Source: Chromobotia macracanthus (lineage: Eukaryota; Chordata; Actinopteri; Cypriniformes; Botiidae). Taken from it: DNA of 64,000 bases. Numbering within the stretch: position 1 is the stretch's first letter; the number at the start of each line of letters is the position of its first letter. The position numbers and the translations under genes are program-made. The DNA is taken from NCBI GenBank assembly GCA_036877525.1, contig JAZGTH010000004.1:14092001-14156000 (forward strand), given 5' to 3'. This document shows positions 27,076-42,000 of this stretch, one piece after another. The notes below the pieces were generated by a model that did not search any database, had not been told where the DNA came from, and worked only from the letters and a program-made list of their open reading frames with translations.

Positions 27076-30000
27076 CTTTGGATAGCTCTTGGTGGCTGAG
27101 TTCTCCCTGATGTGTATTGAAAGTCCTTCAGTCTCTTCAGTCACCTGGTTTTTCCCACTTTCGTGAGCAGAGCTATCGTCCCCCCTTTGGGCATTCTTCT
27201 ATCAGGGGTAAGAGGGGGAACAAAAGGCCAGAGATGTTCTGGTTGGCCATAAAACCATGGGTGGTAGGTGGGGGTACAGACTCCCTGGTGCTGATGGTAA
27301 CCATTGATCTCAGCCCCCCACCCCCACCCCCCAAATGGAATCCTATGGCCTCCATGTATTTTGTGATCCAACTGGTAACCTTTGGTCAGACCAGACGCTA
27401 CAAAACCCAACATCAGATGCAAACCCAACCACAGAAAGCTACTGTTGACTGTGATTATACTGTCTCCAACAATCAAAGGTCAGGGCATGCAGCAAACAAT
27501 CAGAGAAATGATAAACAATCCAAATTGGGGCAGGCAGCAAACAATCAGAGAAACGATAAACAGTCCAGGTAATAACATATAATCCAACAACAATAGAAAA
27601 CGCTCAGAAATGTTAGCCGAGGCAAAACAAGACTTTGCAAAGAGCTAGACACATGCTGGGGTTTAAATACACTAAGGTTAATGAGGATCAGGTGAGCAGG
27701 AAGTAATCGATCCCAGGGAAGTGGCCCTATGGGAAATGTAATCCAGAACAACCTAATATTCAGGTGACGGTCCCCTCTGGTGGTTCAGGGGAGGCAGTAC
27801 GGGAGCCTCCACCATAACACCCACACTACACTTTGGTTGATAACACTATCTATTTAATAAAGCTGGCAGTGTCAGGGATGACAAGAGATCAAATTGCAGT
27901 TAACAGTTTATTTCCAAAACAGAGAAAACAACACAGTCAATAGAGGTGAGAAAACAGAAAGCGGCAGCTCCGGTGCAGTCGGGGGAAGCGGAGAGGTAGG
28001 CAGCGGGAACTGGGAGGGTGTCAGGCAGAGCAGAAGAGTTGCTGAGCAGCAGATGAGCGGAGGTGTGGGTGACCAGTCGAAGAGGGGAAATAAGAGCGGC
28101 ACTGCAGAATCTGGGAATAGGAAGAGAGAGACGAGACTAGAACAACTTTCGGGAAACCAACTGGAACAAAACAAAAACAAGAACTAGCCTGTTGTCTCAG
28201 ATGGGAGCGCAGACAAGACTAGAGCTGGTCAGCAACAACCGAGACCATCTGACAACAAACAGAAAACACAAGGGAGTAATAAAGGGGAGATAATAAATGG
28301 GAACAGGTGCGGGTGATAAGGAGAAAACAAGAAAACAAGAGGGCGGGGAAGACGAGGACATTGGAGCATGTGGCAAACTATCAAAACAAACCTGCATACT
28401 CCGACAGAAAACACAACACGAGACACAAAAACACACGGACAAAAGAAAACCCGGGGTGATCAGACCAAGGACCTGACAGGCAGGCCCAGGTGCTTGGCTA
28501 GTGATGTCCAGTTGTAACAGTAGTCCCCACATTTTTAATTTAAATTAAATACATCTTTAAATTGCTCATTGACTTTGCATCTTGTCAAACCTCAATTCTT
28601 AACATGCTTAAATAGGTTTATTTGTTCCTTTGTACAGAAATTCTTTTTTGCTATTTAACTTGACTTGGTCAAAACGTTTCTCTCCCTAATTTAAAACTTT
28701 TTAGAAATAGGTTTTTTAAGGAGTCCTTTAGCAGTTCACAGTGTTTTGTTTTCTCATTTCAGATTCAGATTTTTAAACACTCTAAGAAAGACTCTTTATA
28801 ATCAGATGTCACAATTACTTTATCTAAAATGACGAACTCCTTCTGCCCCTTCTATGCTTCTATGTTTCACTCAGAATACATCCCAGCACTCATATTACCT
28901 AATAGTTCTCTTATAATAAAGGACTGGTTCAAAATTCATCTAGCTGCAGTCATTCATTTACATTTACATTTAGTCATTTAGCAGACGCTTTTATCCAAAG
29001 GGACTTACAAAGGACGAAAGCATTGAACATTTTGCCTTGCAAGCCAACAAGCCGAGTCTACAAAGCTACATTTACAAGTGGATATTGTATTCTGCTACTA
29101 GATCCTCAGCATTTTAATCTTATTTAAGATCTGTTTCCTAAACCGTCCTAAATGCTCAGCAGGCTCTGTCAAATAATGATCAGGGTATGTTCTCTACAAA
29201 ACTACTGGTGGTGGTGACACACTCGCACTTAATTGTACTAGATGGTTTTCTGTTTCACGGCCTAACGTGGTCCTCTTTTGTAGCTTACTCTGTTTTTCTC
29301 ACTCTATGGCCTAATGTGGCCCTTATTCACGGCCTACACAGCCTTACTCACAAAATGGCCTAACATGGCCCCTTTTCGCTGTCTACGCGACCTTTATTAC
29401 ACCATAGCCTAATATGGCCTTCTTTTATGGCCTACGCAGCCTTTCTAACACATAGTCTAACATAGCCCCCTTTCTCGACCTACATTGCTTTCTCACATAA
29501 TTGCCTATCGTTGCTCTCTTTCAAGGCCTACGCGACCTTTTTCAATATCATGGCTTGTGAGGCCCTCTCATTCTGTTTAATAATTTTAACACAATAATTT
29601 TAAGTTAGTGATTGTATTTTTATTAATTAATTTCTATTTTTCTTTCTCTTATATATTCTAAGAACTGCTAAGAAACACTTCAGCTGGTGGGTATCAGTTT
29701 TTTTTTATCAGGCTCCACCCCTGCCTTCATCTTTAGGCAGGAACAGCTAGAATCTGAAAACCCACTGGATTCGTACTATGGATGGGGGCTATGTCAATTA
29801 ACGTTTTATATGAACTGTTTGCCACCATTTGCTTTTTACTCTTAAAATAAATATTATTATTTAGATGTGCTCTTGCCTTCTGAGTCTTTCTGGTATGGAA
29901 GCTCTAGCGCTAATTCCAAATCATTCATTTATTATTATTTATATGTACTCCTGCCTCTCTGGTAGAAATTGTGATGAATGGTTTTGACCTTCAAGTTCTC

Positions 30001-33000
30001 TGTAGAAAGCTGCTAATGACTTTTACCCATAAAATCCATTCACACTAAGATCTCTCTTTCTCCTCTTTCAGACATCTATGAACCGAAAACAGGCAGAGAA
30101 TGTTGTCAAAAAAAAATTGGATAACCTCATAAAGCAGTCTAAGAACCAAGACAAAGAAGATCCCAACAGCTTTGCCATCACAGTCCTGCTGCCTGCAGGA
30201 AAACCTCAGGAGTCAACGGTGAAGGTAAATTTAACTTTGTCTCTCATAGATATCTGTTAAAATGAATCAGCATTTAGATCAGTAGTTCAATTCCATTGTC
30301 TTTTCATTTAGGCTTATTTAGATTCCAGTTAGATCTATCATCTGATCTTTCATTTATGCTGTTCAGCAAATGCTCTATAGGTTCTTGACTCCTTGTATAG
30401 ATATGTGTAGTGTATGTTTATGGTTTATAACTCCCTGTGAAGTGTCACTGAAAAACATACTAAATGGTAAACTTCTGTTAATAAAAAACTGGCAAAAGTT
30501 TTGTGTGAGGGTTAGGTTTAGGGGTAGGGTTAGGGGATAAAATACACAGTCTGTACAGTATAAATACCATTACGTCTATGGTGAGGGCTCATAAATCACA
30601 TATGCCAACTCGTGTTGACGCAGGTGTGTGTGTGGTTATTTGCAGACTGACTCAAGAGGCTGTTTAAAATAGTCAGGCACACATGCTCCACACAGCAGGT
30701 CCACCCCACCATCCTAAACATGGTTGATCAAGACAAGGTTGCCTATAACGGTTATAGTCTACACTTTTGTTGCAGTTTATTTCCCCTGAAGTCCAAACAT
30801 AATTTTCATCAGTGTTTCTTGCACTGAACAGCAATAATTTTTTGTGGTTCTATGACCATTTTATACCCTCTTTCTGGCTTTTGGCATAAAACAGACTTTT
30901 AAGAGCTCTATCTAAATAACCTTTGTTCTGATTGGTTGCCCTTTCTTTAGGACAGAGTCGCTGAATACTGAAACAAGTTTGTGGTGCTCATGCTTTATCT
31001 GGTGAACTATAGAGTATGTCTACATAGTACATCACACTTTCATGTTAAAAGAGCAGGAAAGAGTCCCGTCCCTTTCAAACTCAAACCAATTGGTTTCTAC
31101 TGCCACCTAGTAACACTCAGATTGTTTTAACTGATTAGAGCTTCAGTCCTGATGTTCCACTAACATCTACTGATCTTCATCACACTGATGCTCTAAACCA
31201 TAACAATACCACCAAACTAATTACATTCAGGCAAATAACAGAACAAATAAAACACAATTACATCATTCACTGGGAAACTCAAACACAACAGCAAAGTAAA
31301 ATGCAATGCTATTTGGCCCTAAAAAGAGAATACACCATGGCAGACTATCTGTACAGTGTACAGTGTATGTGTCCGAACAGTGACAGACAAAAAACTGAGA
31401 TCCACCTTGATGGGAAGACACAGGAAAACATGGCTGCCACAGAAAAAGAGGAAAACTGCCACAAAAAAAGAAACTACTTTTCTTTGTATACACTTAGTAT
31501 ACATTACATTACACACATTACTGTACACAGCCTAGCTGCCATTGCTTTGGCAGTACAAATGTACAGTTTTTGTCATGCCAATAAAGCACACTACAATTTG
31601 AAATTGACACTCATATCTGAAAGACTCATAGCTCAACTGATAGAGCATAGTGCTCGCAACAATGGGGTCATGGGTTCAGTTCCTAGTAAATGAACATACT
31701 AATGTATATTTTTTTTAATGTATATTTGTTGATTTAAAGCGTCTGGTGTTCATGGTTATGTCAACTAATATTGTGTCCTATAGGTTATCATAAATGTGTT
31801 TTGAATTCAGGGAAAGGGGGAAGAGGGGGCTGAGACTGGAGAAGAGGCGAACACTGGGGGTAACAAATGCCTGGCCAGATCATTCATGGGGAGCTTCTCC
31901 AAACGCATGGTACCACACTCAAAATAACTATTTCCTATTTCATTCACACATTCCCAGCAAAAATGTACATTCACATAGCTACATTCTTTCCTGATGCATA
32001 CAGCACCTAAGTAATATAAATTATTCACAGAAGAAATAATAAATACAAATAATAAAATATGAGGTGCACACAATGCAGTTACATGGTTTTCTGGAATACT
32101 TGATTGTGATTGGTCAATCAGGGCATTCTGTGTGAAATATTTTTGTACAATAAACACTTAACTGGCAATCAACGTCCTTTATAGGTATGTTAATTTCATA
32201 TATCTAATATCAATACACAGTCTTTTTCTGCTTACATAAAACAAAACAGGATTACAGTAGCTGTGTAATTACTGGGATTATGTACAGTCAGCTGGTCATT
32301 ACACAATATATATATATATTATTCATTATGTGACATCCTTTCACCTGTTTGCTGCAGAAGAAGACGAGTAAGGTGAGGAAGTCGACCAGTTTTGGGAACA
32401 CAGACACTGATCAGGAGAGTTCCAGTGGGGTGTGTAAAGCTGTGTTACATCACAGCAGGTAAATCACTGAATCAACTCACATCAAATGTAGTTGAACAGA
32501 CTGAGTGAATGTGTTTGAGGTTTAATAACTTTAGCTCTGATCTACTTTAACAGAATGAAAAAAAACATGAAGTTATCACGAGTGCTCTCTGATCTGGTGT
32601 ACACCATATCTGTGGGAATGCCAGACTTTGAGACACAAGGTGAGGAAAGAGAATGTCTCAGTTACGTATGTAACCCTTGTTCCCTGATAGAGGGAACGAG
32701 ACATTGTGTCGATGATGACACTGGGGGTTCGCTCTTGGGAGCCCAATCACCTGCAATCTTTTATATAAAAAGCCAATGAAAAATTGTGAGTGGAATGCAT
32801 GCAAGTCGCCGCCCCAGATATCCGTGTATAAAAGCGGGCTGGTGTGCAACACTCACTCAGATATTGTGCTGAGGAGTCTCAGATAGTCATGATCCCCAGC
32901 AGTGCAGTTCAGTACTGTGGCATGAGCGACACAACGTTCCTTTTCTGTTGGTCACTCAATGTTGTGTCGATGACGACACTAGGGGTCTCTATACGAAGCA

Positions 33001-36000
33001 CCACAGGAGCTGAACTGTGCTATGAGCCAAGTGGAGCAGACGCAGGCAAGCTGTGGCATGCCTCGTCATGAGTGCTTCCGCTATATTGCAACATTCCAGC
33101 TTGCTTGTAAGGCACCTTCCGAATCAGGCGGAAATGGATAATTACTAAATAAGGCCTGAGTGGTGGCCAGCCACTGGGCAAAGCTGGGACAGCGTCCCCC
33201 CTGATGGGGGGAACATTATAGAGACCACATCCTATTAATAATAGATACAACATATGGGCATACCCAAGGGGTAATACACATATGGGAACCTGCTGAGAAG
33301 GTCCCTGTCCCCTTAGAGGGAACCTAACTACAACAGTGAGGTAGAGATACTCTACCGAGGGGAAGACACAGGATTTCACTGTAGGAGAACTTGACCTATG
33401 GACTATACAATATACGGGGTTACCCAGGCGTGGGAATCCACACGTATGGAGCACCTAGCACTGGTATACGTATTACACTGGTATTACCTACGATGAGGGC
33501 CATGTACACGAGTACCAGGCCTGGTAGACAACTCCTCCGCCAAGTTGTCTACCAGAGGTGTTAGAAAATGACCCTCAAGATGTCCTCTGTGCTGGACAGC
33601 AATTAGAATGGAATAATGCACGTTATTACCCTGGGAGAGGGGTCTGAGAGCATGCAATATACCCACCCGGTTGCCGTCTTAGTCGCCCTGCAGAATACGG
33701 GTCATAACCGGGTCCACGCAGAGATTGTAAAATCTCATGAAGGTGTTTAGTGTAGCCCAGCCCGCAGCTCTGCATATGTCTGTTAATGAGGTGCCCCTAG
33801 CCAGAGCCCAGGAGGACGCAGCTCTAGTGGAGTGCGCCCTGATACCCAAGGGGCTCTACTGTCCATATTATTGGTAGGCCATGAAAATGGTCTTCACAAT
33901 CCAATGGGCCAATCTCTGTTTTGAGACAGCCTTCCCCATCTGCTGACCTCCAAAGCAGACAAAGAGCTGGTCAGAGCATCTAACACTCCCAGATAAATGT
34001 GGAGTGCATGCACTGGACACAGCACGGACATGGCTGGGTCTTCCTACCCAGCGGGGAGCACTTGAAAGCTCACCACTTGGTCCCGGAAAGGAATAGTGGG
34101 AACCTTGGGCATGTTGCCAGGCCAGGGTCTCAAAACCACATGCGAGAAGCCCGGCCCAAACTCCAGGCAGTCACTGGCCACAGAGAAGGCCTGCAGGTCC
34201 CAACCCTCTTGATAGAGGTAAGCGCCACTAAAAGGGCCATCTTCAGCGTGAGGACGCTGAGACCAGCCTCTTCCAAGGGCTCAAACGGGGCCTGCCGTAG
34301 TCCTTTCAGTCCCATGGAGAGATCCCAAGAGGGGATGAGGCAGGGCCTAGGAGGGTTTAACCTCCTGGCTCCCCTGTGGAACCTGACAACCAGGTCTGGC
34401 GAGGAGCAGGCTGAGTGCAGGGCCTGGCCAAGGTCGGTCCCTCCAGGTGGCAGCGTTCTGTGGGCACAGATGCACCACAATCACATGTTCTATGTAGAGA
34501 ATCTTGACACAGCCCTTGGCCGCTCTGCTGCCGAGGCAGGTGAGGGTGGACCAGCCTGCAAAGCATGTGCAAGACGAAAGGTGCACTCCATGATTTTGTG
34601 AGCTCACTGAGACAGCACCGCAACTAGCTCTGCATCTGCCTCTTCCTGGGCCCCACACTGAGAGAGCAGAGCCTCAGGAAAGTCATCCTGAGAGAGGAGC
34701 AGCACACCCTCTGATGCCATGACCGACATTGCAACATCCTCATGAGTCCAGAATGAGACAACGACCTCACCTGGGAGTGTGCCGCCGTGAACTGTACCAG
34801 CTGGAATGAGCATAATGGGGGCTGGGAGGTCTGTGGGGACAGACCCAGTGAATTATCTCCCAGCATATCCCCCATATCATTCCTGGTGCTTACCAACCCA
34901 GAACTCGTAGAAGTACCAGGAAGGGGAGCAGACAGGGAGGACGCCCACTTGTCAGTGAAGCAGGCGAGCCATGACTGCAACATGGTCATGCCCTTACAAA
35001 GACAACATAAACCATCTACAAAAGGCGCTTGAGCATGCTAGACACTCAATGTGGTCATCTGAGGAAGCGACAAATTGGCCACATCCAATACCACAGGGGC
35101 GGAAGGACATCTTTAAAAAGACGCCACACCACTGTGGGAGCAGAGGAAATAAGCTCTTTAGGCTCTCTGACTGTCCTGCTGAAGTGCCCAGGGGAAGTTT
35201 GACTGAGGACGGGATGAGACAAACCACCACCGGTGATCGCACCGTAACATGCAGCAGGAGCAAGCGAAAAAACTCACCAATTTTCATTGGCATTTTATAT
35301 AAAGGATTGGGCTCCCAAGAACAAACCCCTAGTGTCGTCATCAAAACAACGTCAAATGACAGACAGAAAGGGAATCTGAAAAGCTGAAAGGCTTCTAGTT
35401 CTGACAAAGTGAATGGAAAAAGATATCCTAAGAGTCCAATACATATCCAATACATAATTACATAGCCTCTTATAAACAGATGGTTCACCAGAGACATGTT
35501 TATTTACAAATTATGTCTGAGAAAATAATCTGGACAACCAGTATTTTGTTTTAAAACTCAAGACATGGGGTGACAGGATATTTTAACAATATTTATTATA
35601 GTAACATTATTGGAATAATGTTCTCATAATTTGTGTTGGGAGTCAACATTAAAACATGTCAAATTAAAAGGAAGAGGCTGCATTTTGATTTCTCAAAGTG
35701 CCCAGTTTTCTCATTTGCTGGGGATTATTTTCAACTGTGAGATGGTTGCTTTATGGAGGACTAGTGATGTCACTTAAAAACAAATAATTGAGTCATTTAT
35801 CAATGTATTTTATTTTCATTTTATTGAAGTTACATTTAACAAAATTTTTAGGAAAAACATTGGTTCTGTTTTTGGCTGCAATCGGATCAGTATGTATTTA
35901 TCTCTGATGCATGTGTGCCGGGTTGCGTTGCTGCAGGCAGCTTTAGTTTTCAGGTGTCATCAATGAGCGAGACGAAAGCCCATCAGCTGATGCAGCAGAA

Positions 36001-39000
36001 ACCTGCAGCCTTTATTCGCTTCAACCAGGGTCAGCTGACGTGCATATACCCCTCGCCATACCGTATGGACTCCAGCAACTTCAACCCGCAGCCCTTCTGG
36101 AATGCTGGCTGCCACCTGGGTACAGTACACCAGTCCCCACAGAACAGAACTGAGTTCACTGCAGAGAACCTTACATAAGTAAAACAAGCAAATAAAAGAA
36201 GATACATCCTTTAATAATACCGCTGGCCTGCATCTCTGTGTTTACATAACATCAATGTAACCTATCCAACATTGCAAACTGAATACATTTGCCTGTAACA
36301 AATATTTAAAAACTCACTGTATAATTAACAACAATCACATTCCTTGTGAATTATGTAAACCCTAGCACTTTGAAACCAAAACCTAGTGTGCACCCTACAC
36401 ACTTGTGACAATTCTGGCAGTATGCAATAGATTTTTTATTTACATTAAAGAAAGTATTTAAAATTGGGTTCTGTAATGAAGGGTCTGACGCATGAGGATC
36501 CATTTGCAGCTTTATTTAATAATCAAACAGGCAGGGTCAAAACTAGTAAACAGATGTAGCTGAGGTAAGGCAGAATCATAAACGTGGGACAGGCAAGGGT
36601 CGAGGCAAGCAGCAAACAATCATGGAATCAAAAACAGTCCAATAATTGGGGCAGGCAGTAAACAGGGAAAAAACAGAATAAACAGTCCAAGATCAAGAAA
36701 CAGTAAATCCACAAATGTTGAAGAAATGCTCCGAATTGTCACCTGGGCAAAACAAGACTTTGCAACGGGTGAGTGTTAACAGCTTATATACTGGCAAGGT
36801 AATGAGCAGCAGGTGAACAGGAAATGGTCAATCTCAGGTACGCAGCATTTTCGGGTAATGTAGTCTGAAACAGAGTTCAGTATTCTGGAGATGGTTCCCT
36901 CTGGTGGTGCGGAGGAGGTGGAGCAGAGACCAAGGTCGGAAACAATATCTTCAGGTAGAACGTAGAACCGGAAGACATAACTGATCAGGAGCTCAGCAGT
37001 ATCGAAGGCAGAGGGTAGCTTGGGTAGTGGTATGAGTCCGCAAGTTTTAGAGAACCGGTCAACTATGGTGAAGGTGGTAGTATTTCCTAGAGAACTGGGC
37101 AGATCAGTAATGAAATCAAGAGCAATGTGTGACCAAGGACGTTTTGGTGTAGGTAAGAGTTGTAATAAGCCTGCCAGGAGTTGTCTAGGTGTCTTGGACT
37201 TTTGACAGATGGTACAGTTATTAACAAATGTTGTAGTGTCAGCTGATAAAGTTGGCCACCAAAACTGGTTTTGCAGGAGATGGATCGTGGCTGTAATGCC
37301 TGGGTGGCCACAGCTGGGTAATTCATGAACCTGGGTTAATACTCATCTTCAAAAAGGTTCTGGGACAAAGATGTGGTTATCAGGGCATTCAGTGGATGGT
37401 GGCTCTTGGTTGTTGGCCTGGTTGATCTCAGTGATGATGCCCGACTGAACAGGAGCAACAAGGAGTCCTTCTGGTATGATATTTTCTTCAAGGGAAAACT
37501 GTGGAATTTCATCAGTCTGACGGGAAAGTGCGTCTGCCTTAGTATTCTTTGAACCTGGGCAATAGGTAACTGTAAAGTTGAAGCAAGTAAAAAACATATC
37601 CCATCTAGCTTGCCGGGGGTTTAACCGTTTAGCCGACTGAAGAAATTCTTAATTCTTATGGTTGGTTAGCACCGTGAAAGTATGAGTAGCCCCTTCGAGC
37701 CAGTGTCGCCACTCCTCCATAGCTAGCTTCATGGCCTCTATTCCCCACGTCATAATTTCTCTCCGTGGGTGATAGTTTCCGGGAGAATAAGGCACAAGGA
37801 AACATCATGGAGGAAGAACCATGGCGTTGGGAGAGAATCGCGTCAACTCCAGTATTGGAAGCATCTACTTCAACAATGAACGGCTTGTCAGGATCTGGGT
37901 GGTGAAGAATGGGAGCTGTAGTAAAGCGAGATTTTAGATCTTCAAAGGATTATTGGGCTTCAGGAGACCAGTTTAATTTCATACCTTTTGCCTTAGCTAG
38001 AGCAGTTAATGGTGCTGCGACTAAACTAAAACCTCTAATAAATGTTCTGTAGAAGTTAGCAAAGCCTAGGAAACGTTGTAGTTCCTTGTGGACTACCATG
38101 TGAGGTCTTGGCCAGTCAGTTACCGCCTTCACCTTCCTCTCATCCATAGCAACCCCCTCATGACTGATAATGTATCCGAGGAATGAGGTACTCACATTTT
38201 TCTTCTTTGGCATAGAGTTGATTCTGAATTAGGCACTCTAGAACTGCTTTGACATGCTGGATGTGGTCTTCAAATGTCTGAAAGTAGATCAAAATATCAT
38301 CTATGATACTGAAACTTGACTGTGAATGTCGTTGAGACCTCAGTAATCAATACAGGGTTGTAGACCACCATCTTTCTTTTTAACAAAGAAAAAACCTGCT
38401 GCTGCTGGGGAGTTTGATGGTCGAATAAAGCCCTTAGCCAATTCCTCCTTAACGTATGCCTTCATAGCCTCAGACTCAGGTTGGGACAGCGGGAAAATCC
38501 TTTAGGGAGATCTGCACCAGGAATCTATAGCACAATCAGTGGTTCAATGTGGAGGGAGACGGGAGGCCCCTTTCTTGCTAAATGCCTCCCTCAGATCAGC
38601 ATATACAGTGGGTAACATAGATTCAGACTCTTCCTGAGATGTGTGACAGGGAATGTTATGAGAAACTTTGGCTAGACATTGATTAATACAGGTTGAGCCC
38701 CATTTCATAATTTGTCCCTAAAACCAAGAGATTAAAGGATTGTGTTGGTGTAACCAGGGTAGACCAAGTATTATTGTGGGACTTGGAGAAGGTATTACTT
38801 AGAAGTGGATGTCTTCTGAATGTAAAGCACTGACCTGCAGTTTAATCTTCTCTGTGATTTGTTGTATGGTACCCTTGCTGAGTGGACGGTCCATCTATAG
38901 CCTCCACTGCTAGAGAAGAATTGCAGGTAGTAAGGGTTATCTGATGCATTTGGGTAAATTCACAGGAGATGAAATTGCCAGCTGCACCGGAGTCTATTAG

Positions 39001-42000
39001 GGCTTGAGTGGAAATACTATGGTTAGAGAAAATGAGTTCAACAGGAACACTTATAGTAGAAGCTTGAGATATTGGAACTGTAACAGCACTCACCCACTGT
39101 GATACTCTTGGTGGTCGTACAGGACAGGAGAAGTGACCAGACTAACTGCAGTATAGACATAGACAGTGCCTTCTTTGATGTTCTCGTTTCTCTGATGTCA
39201 GGCAAGTAAAGCCGAGCTGCATGGGTTCATGTCTACATGATTCTCCGAACGTTTGATGCAGTAGGAAATGGTCTGGGCAACGTGAGCATATCAGCTCTTG
39301 ATTTGGCTTTTGATTTAGACCCTTCCCGGAACAGTAACTTTAGTGTATTCTCTACCCAGTCGGTTTGCAAGGGTGCAGAAGGTGAGAGCGTATTCAGCAG
39401 CTGTTATTTCCCCCTGGGACAGTGATAGTAATCAATAGTAATTGAGATAGTTCCCTCTGATGGTGCGGAGGAGGTGGAGCAGAGACCTTCTCCGTAACAG
39501 GTACATATTTGTTATGATGTATAATGCTGACATGGCCCATATGTGTGCATGTAAAAAATAATTTCAATCATTGTAAAATAATGTTTTATTATGTGGCTTT
39601 TATGCAGTGGCTCTGAACTACCAGTCAGAAGGCAGAGTGCTGCAGCTCAACAGAGCTAAATTTTACTCCAACGGCAACTGTGGCTACATTCATAAACCTG
39701 CCTGCATGTGTGAAGGTCAGATCTGCATGTTTATTCATTGCTGTTATATGTGTGTTTATATTCAGCAAAACAGAACAGGACATCAAATGTAGCTATAATG
39801 CTAAGCTATGGCAGGTCATTCAGAGCATCTGGAATGATGTCCTTCTCTTCTTTTTCTGGCAGATTCCTTCAATCCAATGGCTGAGGATCCTCTACCAGGC
39901 AGACTGAAAAAACAGCTGGTTCTTAAGATCATTAGTGGCCAACAGTTACCCAAACCCAAAGACTCATTGCTAGGCGCCCGAGGGGAGGTGACCTGAGCAC
40001 TCGTGTTTAAATATGGACTTAAACTCTGTATTTATAATCCAAAATGGGTTTATATAGTTAATGGGCATAACAATAAGTTCTGTTTGCTTAATTCAGTGCA
40101 TTGAACACATGTGTAGACTTTATATTTCTAAAGAATAGTAAGGGATGTATCTCTTTCAGGAATTTTATCTTGATCATTTGTAAAAACTGTGGTTAAACAT
40201 TTAGATCTTATAATGTTTTAAAGCTCATTTCCTCTGTAGATCATTGACCCCTTTGTGGAAGTGGAGATCATTGGACTACCAGTCGACTGTTGTAAGGAAC
40301 AAACCAGAGTAGTTGATGACAACGGTGAGAGAGCCATACCAGACATGACAGATTTTATGTTACGCACACAGCTAACACTGGAGCTTGCCATTTAACTTAG
40401 AATTGTTTGGGGATTGGTCATTAAAGTATCATTAAACTGTGAGGCCATTACTTGGAGTGTACATTTCTATTGTATATGTGTTTATTTGGAAGAAACAGGG
40501 TGAGTTTTTGCATGAAGCTTGGATCAGATCTGAGCTCAATTTGCATTTCTCAGCTCCTAAACAATGCAGTAATTCTGAACTGTGAATTTATATTTAAGTT
40601 TTTTTCTTGGTAGACGCTTTCTTACCAAAGTGACAAGCATGTAGTCTGTAGTGAGATAGATGTGTCCTTTAGTAGATGCTTTTATCCAGGGTAACTTCCT
40701 ATACTTATTACGGGCTTAGTGCCCCTGGGGCAAACCAGGTGTCTTGATTACAGACACAATGATAATAGTTTGGTAATGGTAATAGAGCCATCTGGCTCCA
40801 GAAAGAAACATTTTTCCCAGGTAAACCTTGTATTAGCCAGAACTCCACCCAGCAAGTTGTGATTTCAGCTTCTCTGTCATTTAAAAAGTGAAGGCAGAGT
40901 TGTATAAGATGTGGTGTATCATTAGCAAAACAGTAGTGAAAGAAACTAAATACTTTGAAAATAAATTTTATTTTGTTACCTAAGATGCCATTTTTTTGCC
41001 CAAAAACATTCGAAATTAGGAAATGTATGCCTTTTTTTACCCAGCTTTTAGTCCTATGATTAAAAAAGTCAGATTCGAGTATGGTCCTTTAGAAACCTTT
41101 GGCTAATGTCTTTGACATGAATTTGCAAAGACATTCTGTTTCCACAGCGAGTAGCACAGCTTTTGACTGACATCTTACTGCTATCACAATCATATTGTGA
41201 GTGTAAAAAGCCTTTAGATAAACTCGCTCCTCCAAAGTATTCTCTTTAGCCTGTTGTGTGATTAATTCTAAACAAAGAGGATGTTGCTGTGATGTTATTC
41301 TGTCAGGTAAAGACTGTTTCCACTTCTCGACTGAATAACTGTGGGCGGAGCCAACAATGCAATGATGTAACAATGTAATGCTGTTATCTTTCTTTGGGGC
41401 AGGTCATATGAAAATGAATCTACCTTGTGACATCACATATCCAACCATTTTGCGTTAGTTTTTTCTGGAACAATTTAAAAAAAGGCTTTTGTTATTGATA
41501 TTGACGTTTTAAGTTACTTGAAACTTGCAGGATGTATAAAGAGTACCAAGGATGTACCAAGACCTCAGATATGTCAAAAGATCAAGAGAAATTTGTATTT
41601 TCATGTCATGACCCTGGTAAGTACACTGAATAAGTGTGTCCAGAAAATCTGAATTATCAAGGGTAAAGACACATATTCAGTTGCTGCAAGGGAGGCAATT
41701 TCAGTTAAATGGCCTCTGATTTGTGAAGATCATGCAGATAATTGGAGTAGGAGGCATTCTTTTAATTATTCTTGCATAAATTCACCCCTTACTTCTTTGT
41801 AATCTCTCTCTCTCTCTCTTAGGTTTTAATCCTATGTGGGAGGAGACACTTGTCTTTACTCTTCACTTGCCAGAGATCGCCCTTGTACGCTTCCTGGTTT
41901 GGGATAATGACCCAGTCGGCCAGGATTTTATTGGCCAGAGGACCATCGCCTTTAACAGCATGATGCCTGGTACTTTCATTATGTACACTGTGCAATCCTT

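Noticed and set aside
27117..27582. 151-codon + frame and 111-codon - frame
   Set aside because: Non-conserved, partly in a gypsy LTR remnant, with reiterated NNQRNDKQS from a DNA repeat.
27894..28532. Open frames of about 90-110 codons on both strands
   Set aside because: They lie inside the second solo LTR; low-complexity composition.
30505..30540. Interstitial telomere array
   Set aside because: Only a few degenerate TTAGGG-like words inside a dispersed repeat.
31618..31690. tRNA gene
   Set aside because: A- and B-box-like words exist but the stems do not pair well and a SINE tail follows.
33020..33454. 144-codon minus-strand frame
   Set aside because: It lies inside the DIRS element's non-coding 3' region; no domain seen.
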